Of a stretch of 28,681 nt of DNA, positions 1 through 6,827 are shown one piece after another (position 1 is the stretch's first letter; each line of letters starts with the position of its first letter). The stretch spans positions 4,916-33,596 of the forward strand of contig DGKK01000029.1 in NCBI GenBank assembly GCA_002387725.1. Reading direction: 5' to 3'. The DNA comes from Nitrospirae bacterium UBA4572. GTDB taxonomy: Bacteria > Nitrospirota > Leptospirillia > Leptospirillales > Leptospirillaceae. A model generated the notes under the pieces. It made no database searches. It saw only the letters and a list, made by a program, of their open reading frames with translations, and was not told where the DNA came from. Position numbers and translations under genes: made by a program.

Positions 1-52
1 AAGAAGCCGATACGCTCGAGCCATGGTCCCAACTGCAGAGTCTTCTCGTCTT

Positions 53-1576
53 TTATGAAGAAGTTGAGGCGGTCTCTTGCGAGGAGGGGACGCGGATCTT
101 TTCCAGGGCGGGAAGCAGAAGGATCAGGAGACTCCCCGCGGCGGCCACCCCCCCCAGGAGGAGAAAATCCAGGTTGTAGGAGAAGGCCCCTGCGACCCTT
201 CCAACCTCGGGGGGAATGCGGGAGTGGAAGGCCTGGGGGGTCGGAAGGAGCTCCTGGCGAAAGAGGGGGCCCATGTTGTTGAGCAGGTGGCGGGCCCAGA
301 TCGTCCCGAACATCCCCCCCAGAAACTGCACCACGAGCTGGGCGACCATGCCGACGCGGTGGAGGGAGGGGGGAAGGGTCCGGGCCACCAGGGGCTGGAG
401 GGAGACCTGGGTGAGGGCGACCCCTAGGCCAAAGAGCATCTGGGGGAAAAGGACCAGGGCCGGGACGTAGGCTTCCTCGGGAAGGGAGAGGTAGGCCAGG
501 TTCGACAAGGCGATGATGGCGGAACCGGCGGCCATGAAAACCCAGGTGAAGGAACCCTTGCGCGGCAGAAGAAAGATCCCGAAGACCGGAATCAGAAGCT
601 CGGTGATGGCTCCCACGAAGATGATCATCCCCGCCTGGTGGCTCTGGAAGTGGTAGTAGATCTCGAGATAGAGCGGAAGAAGGTAGAGACGGCCGAAGAT
701 GGCGGTCGACCGCAGGAAGTTGGCTCCCGTCAGAAGAAGGTAGCCTCCGTGGCGGAGAAGCTCGGGCGGAAGGATTGGCCGGGGGTGGCGGACGGCGTGG
801 AGGAGATAGGAGAAGAAGAGGGCCAGGGAGAGAAGGGCCGTTCCTTCGATGAGGGCGCTGTGCCAACCGAACCGTTCTCCCTCCATGAGGCTGTACATGG
901 TGAAAAAGCCGGTGGCGGAGAAGAGGAGCCACCCCGGGAGGTCAAAGGGAACCCTTTCGGGGCGGGGATGGTTCTCAAGCGAGAGGGAGGCCAGAAGGAT
1001 CGTCAAAAAGCCCACCGGAAGATGGATCCCCATGGTCCACCGCCATCCCACCGTATCCACGAGGAGCCCCCCGATGGTGGGGCCCAGGCTCACGGCCAGG
1101 GCGTTGCCCACGGCAAAGAGGGCTAGGGCCCGTCCCCGGCGTTCCGGAGGGAAGGTCTCATTGATCAGGGAGAGGGAGAGCGGGATCAGGACTCCGCCGG
1201 AGAGCCCCTGGAGGGCCCGCCCCACCATCATCGTCGGCATGAAGTGGGAGAGCATGGAGACGACCGATCCCGCCATGAAGACCGCCGTGGCGAGGATGTA
1301 AAGGGAGCTCTCCTCGAAAAGCCCCCGAAGGCGATAGGAGAGGGGGACGCCCAGGGCGACGAAGAGGCTATAACCTGCGGTGAGCCAGCGGGTTTCGTCG
1401 GGGGTCGAGTCGAGCCCCCGGGCGATGAAGAAGCGTCCGACATTCATGCTGGTGGTGTCGGCCAGGGGAAGTGTGGTGCCCAGGATCAGGGTGAAGAGGA
1501 TCATCCCCGGAGAGCGCAGGGTGTGGACAAGGCGGGAGGCCCTCATGGGAGAGTGGCCGGGAGGAGGGAGGCTCAT
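53..1576 (-). CDS. MFS transporter, DHA2 (14-TM) drug-exporter type
   Basis: A 507-residue inner-membrane protein with about 14 hydrophobic segments, the number expected of the DHA2 (EmrB/QacA) branch of the major facilitator superfamily. Members use the proton gradient to export drugs or other small molecules. Visible family features are the first helix ending in LADTTSMNV (place of the usual LDxTIVNVA motif), GRALQGLSGGVLIPLSLSL in helix 4, the PPERRGRALA loop, and GPTIGGLLVDTVGWRW in helix 5 and the following loop. An in-frame stop lies two codons upstream of ATG 1576, so this is the earliest possible start. No good Shine-Dalgarno sequence precedes it, and a 25-codon mini-ORF ends on its start codon, which suggests translational coupling. 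It is the last gene of a three-gene minus-strand operon. Substrate unknown; the link to the thiamine-binding protein upstream is positional only. Confidence 0.88.
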   Translation of the reverse strand: MSLPPPGHSPMRASRLVHTLRSPGMILFTLILGTTLPLADTTSMNVGRFFIARGLDSTPDETRWLTAGYSLFVALGVPLSYRLRGLFEESSLYILATAVFMAGSVVSMLSHFMPTMMVGRALQGLSGGVLIPLSLSLINETFPPERRGRALALFAVGNALAVSLGPTIGGLLVDTVGWRWTMGIHLPVGFLTILLASLSLENHPRPERVPFDLPGWLLFSATGFFTMYSLMEGERFGWHSALIEGTALLSLALFFSYLLHAVRHPRPILPPELLRHGGYLLLTGANFLRSTAIFGRLYLLPLYLEIYYHFQSHQAGMIIFVGAITELLIPVFGIFLLPRKGSFTWVFMAAGSAIIALSNLAYLSLPEEAYVPALVLFPQMLFGLGVALTQVSLQPLVARTLPPSLHRVGMVAQLVVQFLGGMFGTIWARHLLNNMGPLFRQELLPTPQAFHSRIPPEVGRVAGAFSYNLDFLLLGGVAAAGSLLILLLPALEKIRVPSSQETASTSS

Positions 1577-1650
1577 CTTTCAGGATCCCGAACGGGGGAA
1601 GGAAAGGAGATCCCGTCGTGTCGGAGGGAGCCTCGGAGGTCAGCCGTCAT
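1573..1650 (-). CDS. Possible 25-aa coupling ORF between two membrane-protein genes
   Basis: A tiny frame whose ATG overlaps the stop of the small membrane protein (ATGA at 1650-1647) and whose TGA overlaps the ATG of the MFS gene (1576-1573). The peptide would be basic and hydrophilic, starting MTADLRGSLRHDG. I do not recognise it. Its plausible role is to carry ribosomes from the upstream gene to the exporter start, which has no clear ribosome-binding site of its own. Seen: the two stop/start overlaps. Inferred: that it is translated. The overlaps could be chance. Confidence 0.25.
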   Translation of the reverse strand: MTADLRGSLRHDGISFPSPVRDPER

Positions 1651-1871
1651 GAGGGGACTCCGAGAAAGAAGGCGGGGGGAGCCGGCGAGAAGGTCGGTCC
1701 TTGGGCGGAGAGGGAGGCCCCTCCGGCCAGTGCCAGCACCAGGATCGCCAGAAGATAGAGCCCCCCCACCATGGCCTTGTGGAACCGCCCGGGGGGGGAG
1801 AGCGATGCCCCTTCTAGAAGCAGGACCAGCGCCAGGACGAAGAGGATCGTCCAGAAGGTGAAGGTCTCCAT
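1647..1871 (-). CDS. Small two-helix membrane protein, unknown function
   Basis: 74 residues with two hydrophobic helices (about residues 6-22 and 32-52) joined by a short polar loop (SPPGRFHK); the tail is rich in Pro and Phe. The start ATG at 1871 is preceded by GGGAGGAGG at good spacing, and that site overlaps the stop region of the thiamine-binding gene 13 bases upstream, so the two are very likely co-transcribed and coupled. The helices and length allow an accessory-subunit or small-exporter-component role, but I recognise no family. It precedes the MFS exporter gene in the same operon. Confidence 0.6.
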   Translation of the reverse strand: METFTFWTILFVLALVLLLEGASLSPPGRFHKAMVGGLYLLAILVLALAGGASLSAQGPTFSPAPPAFFLGVPS

Positions 1872-1884
1872 GGGGCCTCCTCCC

Positions 1885-2199
1885 TCACGACTTCTTGACC
1901 GGTCGTCCCAGGTGTTTTTCCACCGAGGCGATCTTGCCAGAAAGCCGGCCGCTCTGGCCCTTCCTGGCGTCGATCTTGATCGAGACGCTGATGCGTGCGC
2001 AGTCCTGGCTCATGCGCTCGTAGCATTTCGTCACGACCTCCATCACCTCGTTCCACTCCCCTTCGAGAACCGTTCCCATGGGATTGAGGCGATAGTCCAC
2101 CCCGCTCTTGTCGACGATGTCGAGGGAGCGTGAGACGTATGCTCCCACAGACTCTCCCTTGTCGAGCGGGGTCATGGAGAATTCGAGAAGAACGGACAT
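1885..2199 (-). CDS. Thiamine-binding protein, DUF77/MTH1187 family
   Basis: 104 residues, close to the usual length (about 95-105) of the MTH1187/YkoF-like family (thiamine_BP, formerly DUF77). These are small cytosolic ferredoxin-fold proteins reported to bind thiamine or its precursors. The pattern agrees along its length: an N-terminal strand (SVLLEFSMTPLDKGESV), then VDYRLNPMGTVLEGEW, a helix with the conserved VMEVV, and a second strand RISVSIKIDARKG. The start at 2199 is chosen because AAAGGAG lies six bases upstream and the homologous sequence begins there; an open frame runs 46 codons further but does not look like protein. It is the first gene of the minus-strand operon. No TPP riboswitch is visible in the leader. 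Confidence 0.85.
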   Translation of the reverse strand: MSVLLEFSMTPLDKGESVGAYVSRSLDIVDKSGVDYRLNPMGTVLEGEWNEVMEVVTKCYERMSQDCARISVSIKIDARKGQSGRLSGKIASVEKHLGRPVKKS

Positions 2200-2263
2200 G
2201 GGACTCCTTTCAGGGGAAAAGGGGGGGGATGTTCCTCGCTCCGTGACCGGAGCCTCTTCCCCC

Positions 2264-2293
2264 ATCATACAGAGGTCGCCGGAATCGGAGCAA
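2264..2293 (-). promoter_or_regulatory. Predicted sigma70-type promoter of the thiamine-binding/MFS operon
   Basis: On the minus strand TTGCTC (2293-2288) and TATGAT (2269-2264) are separated by 18 bases, giving a leader of roughly 58 bases before the ATG at 2199. It is the best -35/-10 pair I see upstream of this operon. Not tested. Confidence 0.45.
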
Positions 2294-2577
2294 GGCGCCC
2301 CCTCTGTGTTCGCTCCCACTCCCCGAACTGCGGCCAAAATCGTGGCATCATCGTGGCAATATCAACGTGGCAGTTCGAGAAAATGAAGATGGTGCGAGAG
2401 GACAGGCCAATGCGCAGCGAAACGGCAGGTGAGGGATCGGGGTGGGGGGAACATTTCCTCGTCCGACCCTCACCCGGGAAGATCCCGACGGGTTGCCGGG
2501 AAGAATGATTGCAGATTCCATGAATGAGAGGCTCTTCCGATCCCTGCGCGGTCCCCGTTCAGGGGAGGGGAAGCTGG
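2294..2577. other. Gene-free stretch upstream of the operon, with a triple CGTGGCA motif
   Basis: No convincing gene. CGTGGCA occurs three times in 32 bases (2341-2347, 2352-2358, 2366-2372), just upstream of the predicted promoter; spacing is 11 and 14 bases, so a protein could contact similar helix faces at the first two. A short CCCC/GGGG hairpin (2553-2565) follows the Rpn gene stop but has no T-run, so I do not call a terminator. Confidence 0.35.
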
Positions 2578-3603
2578 TTAGGATGGCCCGTTTTGAGAAG
2601 GGAGCCCCTCGATGAGGACCTCCCGGATGCGATCCGTCGGGAGGTCGAGGAAGAAGGCGATCTGCTCAACTGAAAGCTGACCTTTGTTGAGAAGCTTGCG
2701 AATGGTGTCGTCCTGAGTGATTCGGATCCCCTGTTGGACTCCCTGCCGAACACCCTGCTGGACTCCCTGTTGGATACCCTGTTGGATACCCTGCTCTATT
2801 CCCAGTTGAACACCCTGCTGGATTCCCTTTTGGACACCTTGCTGGATGAGTTCTTCCATCCAGAGCTCGACGACGTTTTGGGACATGCCTTCCTCCTTTA
2901 GGATCGTGTTGACGAGGCGGGAGAGCTCCGCAGTCGACTCCAGATGATGAACGCCGATTACGTAGCTCATCCCCGAGATGATTATATCACGGGAGAGATT
3001 CTTGCCATTCGTCTCCTGCAAAAATGCGCGAAGAGAGCCCCGGGCTCCTTCGAAGATGTGTTTGAGAAGGAGAAGACAGGCTGAGGTCTCGAAGTCCCGG
3101 ATCTTCTCCCGAATATCGAGGTCGTCGATTTTTCCGAGGTCGATCACCGGAAGCAGGTAATCGGGGACGAAGGGAAGGAGCTCGGAGGGGGGATCGAGCA
3201 TTTCGGAAAGGCGAGTCGGGAGGTTCCATGGACGGAGTCCGTGGTAGAAGAGGACCGGGACAAAGGGAATGGGGGAGCGGGACTCTTTCTTGTCCCGGAG
3301 CCAGAGTTCGGCGAGGTAGTGGAGGATCTGAAAATGTGCCCAGGGGTCGGGGGAGCTCTTGTGCTCGACCAGAACATGAATACGGGTCTTCCTTTCTCCA
3401 AAGGTCGCTTCAAAGGCCATGTCGAGAAGGGAAGCGTCCAGGGAGTCTCCCACGACTTCGGAGAAGAGGGGAACGAGGGATCCGGGGGCGAGGAGGGCGG
3501 AGAGCGCGGGGGGGAGAAAGGCTTTGAGTATGTGTTCCATGCGCTTGGGGCGTCCGAGCGTGGATTTGAAGAAGCGATCGTGCAGGGGACCGTCTATTGT
3601 CAT
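2578..3603 (-). CDS. Rpn/YhgA-type recombination-promoting nuclease (putative transposase family)
   Basis: 341 residues matching the Rpn family (PD-(D/E)XK-type nucleases, YhgA/RpnA group, often annotated putative transposase). Recognisable are the start (HDRFFKSTLGRP), the nuclease-core region DMAFEATFGERKTRIHVLVEHKSSPDP with the ExK-like VEHKS, and FQILHYLAELW followed by PFVPVLFYHG. The last third is a Gln/Gly repeat (residues about 252-292, QQGVQ/QQGIQ units of four residues), common in this family and likely helical. The C-terminus RKLLNKGQLSVEQIAFFLDLP is the usual tail. Two ATGs are adjacent (3606, 3603); 3603 is preferred because AAGGA is better spaced from it. Monocistronic, with a promoter at 3649-3677. 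Known E. coli members cut DNA and raise recombination; here that role is inferred. Confidence 0.87.
   Translation of the reverse strand: MTIDGPLHDRFFKSTLGRPKRMEHILKAFLPPALSALLAPGSLVPLFSEVVGDSLDASLLDMAFEATFGERKTRIHVLVEHKSSPDPWAHFQILHYLAELWLRDKKESRSPIPFVPVLFYHGLRPWNLPTRLSEMLDPPSELLPFVPDYLLPVIDLGKIDDLDIREKIRDFETSACLLLLKHIFEGARGSLRAFLQETNGKNLSRDIIISGMSYVIGVHHLESTAELSRLVNTILKEEGMSQNVVELWMEELIQQGVQKGIQQGVQLGIEQGIQQGIQQGVQQGVRQGVQQGIRITQDDTIRKLLNKGQLSVEQIAFFLDLPTDRIREVLIEGLPSQNGPS
2729..2848. repeat. Ten imperfect 12-bp tandem units inside the Rpn gene
   Basis: Read on the plus strand the units resemble CCCTGTTGGACT or CCCTGCTGGATA, each exactly 12 bp, ten in succession without a frame break. On the coding strand each gives four residues of the (I/V)QQG pattern. 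Two adjacent copies (2765-2776, 2777-2788) are identical, so slippage could change the copy number in multiples of four residues without loss of frame. Confidence 0.9.
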
Positions 3604-3648
3604 CATTTTCCTTTTTACTTTTTCTAAACGGTTAGGCGTGAACGGCCC

Positions 3649-3677
3649 ATTATCATGATTTTGTCGGGAAATCTCAA
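3649..3677 (-). promoter_or_regulatory. Predicted promoter of the Rpn gene
   Basis: TTGAGA (3677-3672) and GATAAT (3654-3649) with a 17-base spacer on the minus strand, about 45 bases upstream of the ATG at 3603. This is a strong match to the sigma70 consensus. The -35 box lies within the left arm of the inverted repeat at 3673-3690. Confidence 0.55.
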
Positions 3678-3703
3678 TGTGGTTATTGAGTCTCTGTCGG
3701 GAG
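3662..3703. repeat. 33-bp-spaced direct repeat with a central inverted repeat at the Rpn promoter
   Basis: TGTCGGGAA (3662-3670) and TGTCGGGAG (3695-3703) are direct copies exactly 33 bp apart. Between them CTCAAT (3673-3678) and ATTGAG (3685-3690) form an inverted repeat with a 6-base loop. The whole overlaps the predicted -35 region, so a regulator site is plausible. Confidence 0.4.
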
Positions 3704-4248
3704 AATCAGTGCGTGAGTGTCCCAAAAACGTCGAAATGAGAGGGGAATCGAGGAGATTCCCTCGACAAAGATCGTTGCTCTCGGGGAGTTCGAGGCGAGA
3801 GTGTGGGCCGAGTGATTCAATCGTGGCCCCTCCCCCCGGCAAGGGCCCTCTCTTCTAAACATCCTGTTTCGCCCCTTCCTGCGCTTATGGTTTTTCCGTT
3901 ACCTTCCTGTTAGCCTCCGATTCCCCGCGCATTTCAAATAAACGGGAGGGGGGCCCCGTTTCCCAAGCCCCCGCGAATCCTCTGCCTTTATGGAATCTCC
4001 GGGGCAAAGCCTCCGGCCCCTCAGAAAGATGTGAGGTTTCTTGTCTCCCTCCTCCCGGAAAAAAGTTCACCGTTTTGTCATTTTGTCTTGAGATTGCGTT
4101 TTTATGGGGCGGGTAGGATGTCAGCGTCCGGGGTGGCCTCCGCGCATGTCGGAGCATTCCGGCGCTCTCCTTCGGATCCCGTTCGGATCCGGGGATAAAA
4201 ATTTCAGATCTTAAATGGTGCACATCCTTACTTGAGGAGGATCTCTTG
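3704..4248. other. Gene-free stretch between the divergent Rpn and porin genes
   Basis: No convincing gene; short open frames here have no family-like sequence or ribosome-binding site. Visible structure: a hairpin GAGGGGAATC/GATTCCCTC (3740-3763), and TTCGGATCC twice at 11-bp spacing (4171-4179, 4182-4190), which can also fold on itself through GGATCC. A poor -10-like GATAAA follows at 4194. A TTTTGTCATTTTGTC stretch near 4073 superficially resembles a Pho box but its repeat period is 8, not 11. Confidence 0.4.
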
Positions 4249-5847
4249 ATGATCAACGGAACGCGCAGGACCGCCCGTCTTGCCCTTCTGGCGGCGCTCT
4301 TCCTGGCTGCCGGAGGATGGACGCCGGCCTTTGCCGACAATCTCACCCCTGATTCGCCCTACTCCCAGCCGGGACAGACGGCGACCGACCAGTCCGGGAC
4401 GCCCTCCGGCTCCCAGAAGGCGACCCAGGCGGACATGGACAAGTTCAACTCGGAGTTCCACAACTCCTTCCAGAACCTGATTCCCGATGCCCCGCCGCCG
4501 GGGTACACAACCATGATGGGCAAGTGGGTCACCACCATGTACGGCTTCGTCCAGGTGGACTCGGTCTACGACTCCTCGAACTCCTACAACAACTGGCCCT
4601 TCAACGCGGCACCGGCCAATTCGGCTGTGGTGAAGAGTGGCGATGGTCCGACCGTCGACTCTTCCCGATTCGGGATGGATGTGAACAACTCCCGGATCGG
4701 CTTTGCCCTCTCCTCTCCCGTCTACAACGGCTACAAGATCCGGGCTCTTCTCGAAATGGACTTTCTGGCGAGCCCGGGAGAAAGCCTTGATGGGAGTGGC
4801 CTTGGGTATGTCACCAACCCGATCTTCCGCATCCGCCACTTCTTCTTCGACGTGACGACCCCCTCCTGGGGCAACGTTCTGGTGGGGCAATACTGGTCCC
4901 TCTTCGGAGAACAACCCTACAACATCCAGAACAACCTCCAGATCGCTCCCGGCCCCGGTACGGCTTACGGTCGGTTCCCCCAGATCCGGTGGTACAAGAA
5001 CCTCCACCTCTCCGACTCCGGGGTGATGCTCGAGCCGGCCGCGGCCGTGATGACGCCGCCGACCACCACAGGCGGGATCCCGGCCTTTACCGAGGCCCTC
5101 AAGCTCTCCGACAGCAACCTGATGACGGAGCTCATGATCGGCGACACCGGCAAGGGGCAGTTCCCGGCCTCGCTCTCCATCTCGGGGATCGAGCAGAACT
5201 ATTCGGGGTATATTGCTGGAAATCCTACTAATGGGGCTAACTACAACAATACAAAAAATACCGGCTTCAACTCCTGGACCGCAGCCGGGGCGGTGGATCT
5301 GATCCTGCCCATCATCCCGATCCACGACGACAAGCCGGGCAACAACCTGACCCTCCAGGCCGAGTACACCTGGGGCCAGGGCGACGCCTGGCAGTTCCCG
5401 AACCTCTCCTTTGGTCTAGGCGGAACCACAGTCAATACCTTGGGAGGTCAGGGGTTTGCCGGAAACGGCGTGATCATGAACAACCAGTTCCTGCCGCTCG
5501 ACATCCAGACCTATAACGCCGATCTGCAGTACTACTTCCCCGACGATGCCCGGACCTCGGTCGTGGTGGGCTTTGCGGTGGACAACGCCTCCAACCTCCA
5601 GCAGATCTCCGGGGCCTTGGGGGGCTTTGGGGCGGGAGTTCCTGCTTCAGGTGGAGGAAGTTCTAATGGTCTATACAGCTACCTCCAGCCCGACACCCAT
5701 CTGACCTTCGCCTACGTCGATCTCTGGCACGACTTTACCCCGGCCGTGCGGGCGGGTCTCGAGTTCGGCCAGTACGACGCGGTCTATACCGGGGGAGCCA
5801 ACGCCCTGGATAACCGGGTCATGATGAGCTGGTTCTATCTGTTCTAA
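4249..5847 (+). CDS. Outer-membrane porin-like beta-barrel protein of the phosphate cluster
   Basis: 532 residues with a signal peptide (basic start, hydrophobic core LALLAALFLAA, cleavage likely after TPAFA). The mature part has alternating aromatic/polar strands (TTMYGFVQVDSVYD, FRIRHFFFDVTTPSWGNVLVGQYWS cut by turns) and ends in WFYLF, the C-terminal Phe used for outer-membrane barrel insertion. It resembles porins that open YGFVQ/GxxxxD and may admit phosphate or other anions, but I see no decisive OprO/OprP signature; the phosphate role rests on position beside phoB-pst. The ATG at 4249 has GAGGAGG eight bases upstream; a TTG just before it (4246) is less well placed. A terminator follows at 5869. 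Three loop-like stretches have unusual base composition (see findings). Confidence 0.75.
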   Translation: MINGTRRTARLALLAALFLAAGGWTPAFADNLTPDSPYSQPGQTATDQSGTPSGSQKATQADMDKFNSEFHNSFQNLIPDAPPPGYTTMMGKWVTTMYGFVQVDSVYDSSNSYNNWPFNAAPANSAVVKSGDGPTVDSSRFGMDVNNSRIGFALSSPVYNGYKIRALLEMDFLASPGESLDGSGLGYVTNPIFRIRHFFFDVTTPSWGNVLVGQYWSLFGEQPYNIQNNLQIAPGPGTAYGRFPQIRWYKNLHLSDSGVMLEPAAAVMTPPTTTGGIPAFTEALKLSDSNLMTELMIGDTGKGQFPASLSISGIEQNYSGYIAGNPTNGANYNNTKNTGFNSWTAAGAVDLILPIIPIHDDKPGNNLTLQAEYTWGQGDAWQFPNLSFGLGGTTVNTLGGQGFAGNGVIMNNQFLPLDIQTYNADLQYYFPDDARTSVVVGFAVDNASNLQQISGALGGFGAGVPASGGGSSNGLYSYLQPDTHLTFAYVDLWHDFTPAVRAGLEFGQYDAVYTGGANALDNRVMMSWFYLF

Positions 5848-5868
5848 AGGCTTGACGCAGCGAATATC

Positions 5869-5901
5869 CCCGGGAAGGGATTTCTTCCTTCCCGGGTTCT
5901 T
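5869..5901 (+). terminator. Hairpin terminator after the porin gene
   Basis: A 12-bp stem (5869-5880 with 5885-5896; CCCGGGAAGG pairs with CCTTCCCGGG) and a 4-base loop, then TTCTT. The stem is very stable but the T-run is short, so termination may be partial and some transcripts may reach the response-regulator gene. Confidence 0.65.
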
Positions 5902-5987
5902 CCGAAAGGACTGTCGCCGAAATGAAACCGTTTCGTCATACGAAGGTCATCCGGACGGGGTATCCTTTCCCCATGGAGGAGTCGGTT

Positions 5988-6731
5988 ATGGTGGCAGGCA
6001 AAAAAGAAACGCCGGCCCTCGCCCTGGTCTTCGTCGACGGGGAAGGTCGGGACGAAAGTGCCCGCAAGATGCTGTCGGAGCTCTTTTTCAAGGTGGTGGC
6101 GGTGCGCACCTCCGAGGAGGGGATCTGGACGGTCCGGCGGATCGCCGCAGGCGGTGAGAGGGTCGGTTTCTTTCTCTTCGACTCCTCGATCCCCGAGGGC
6201 GAAGTGGTGGATTTCATCGACTTCGCGCGCGGACGGGGCAACATGCGCAAGGTCCCCGCGATGGTATTGACGGAAGGGACGGATCCGGAGACCCGGGTCA
6301 GGGTGCTTGAGGCCGGAGCCGACGAGGTTCTGTCCGTGCCCTGCCCTCCCCGCGAAACCTTGGCGCGCATTCGGGCGCTTCTGCGGCGGGACGAGTCGAA
6401 GGAGAACAATCCTTACGCCCCTGCCCGCTATGAGGTGGGGGAGCTGATCGTCGATACCGACCGCCACGAGGTGGTCTGGCAAGAGAAAAGGATTCAGGTG
6501 ACGCCGCTCGAATTCCGCATCCTGGTCCATCTGGTCCGGGATCCCGGGAAGGTCTATCCCCGGGAGGAGCTCATGTCGCTTCTGTGGGGCGAGCACTGGG
6601 AGGTGGAGGACCACAATCTCTCCGTCCACATCCATGGGCTCCGGAAGAAGCTAGCGCGTCCGGAGGACGATCGGACTCCGATCGAAACGGTCCGGGGAGT
6701 GGGATACCGAATACGGGAGACCCTCTCATAA
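5988..6731 (+). CDS. phoB: PhoB-type response regulator with a degenerate receiver
   Basis: 247 residues: a receiver domain (about 10-135) and an OmpR/PhoB winged-helix DNA-binding domain (about 148-245, with TPLEFRILVHLVRDPGKV and VHIHGLRKKL ... TVRGVGYRIRE). It probably binds the Pho box 17 bases downstream of its stop. In the receiver the phospho-acceptor Asp (D65 in LFDSS) and the switch Thr (T95) are present, but the second acidic-pocket residue is Gly (VDGE, G18) and the Lys of the usual KPF motif is Val (V117 in SVPCP). The start at 5988 is chosen for GGAGGAG six to seven bases upstream; starts at 5922 and 5973 are in frame but less supported. No PhoR kinase gene adjoins it. The gene name rests on family plus context. 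Confidence 0.82.
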   Translation: MVAGKKETPALALVFVDGEGRDESARKMLSELFFKVVAVRTSEEGIWTVRRIAAGGERVGFFLFDSSIPEGEVVDFIDFARGRGNMRKVPAMVLTEGTDPETRVRVLEAGADEVLSVPCPPRETLARIRALLRRDESKENNPYAPARYEVGELIVDTDRHEVVWQEKRIQVTPLEFRILVHLVRDPGKVYPREELMSLLWGEHWEVEDHNLSVHIHGLRKKLARPEDDRTPIETVRGVGYRIRETLS

Positions 6732-6747
6732 GGGTCCGTTGACCCTG

Positions 6748-6791
6748 TTGTCATCGTTTTGTAACAGATCTGTAACATGAATGTCGCATTG
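6748..6791 (+). promoter_or_regulatory. Pho box: four 11-bp direct repeats upstream of pstS
   Basis: Four consecutive 11-bp units: TTGTCATCGTT (6748), TTGTAACAGAT (6759), CTGTAACATGA (6770) and ATGTCGCATTG (6781). The period and the (C/T)TGTNA core match the known PhoB site, in which each 11-bp repeat binds one PhoB subunit on the same helix face. Four units would hold two dimers. A -10-like TGATAG follows near 6795, the usual arrangement in which PhoB replaces the -35 contact. Confidence 0.85.
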
Positions 6792-6827
6792 AGCTGATAG
6801 TCTCAACACACTCCCAAGGAGGAACTC

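Noticed and set aside
3..179. Plus-strand open frame entering from the left edge and ending at 177-179
   Set aside because: It overlaps the 3' end of the MFS gene in antisense and soon becomes Arg/Pro-rich, as expected for the complement of GC-rich coding DNA.
2200..2263. TPP riboswitch before the thiamine-binding gene
   Set aside because: The leader is short and lacks the conserved CUGAGA and ACCUGA-type elements.
2729..2848. CRISPR-like array
   Set aside because: The 12-bp units are contiguous without spacers and encode a regular peptide repeat.
4070..4090. Pho-box-like TTTTGTCATTTTGTC upstream of the porin
   Set aside because: The repeat period is 8 bases, not 11, and only two half-matches are present.
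4228..5325. Long minus-strand frame opposite the porin gene (365 codons)
   Set aside because: Antisense shadow: rich in Gly, Val, His and Arg, with no signal, domain or ribosome-binding site, while the plus frame is a clear barrel protein.
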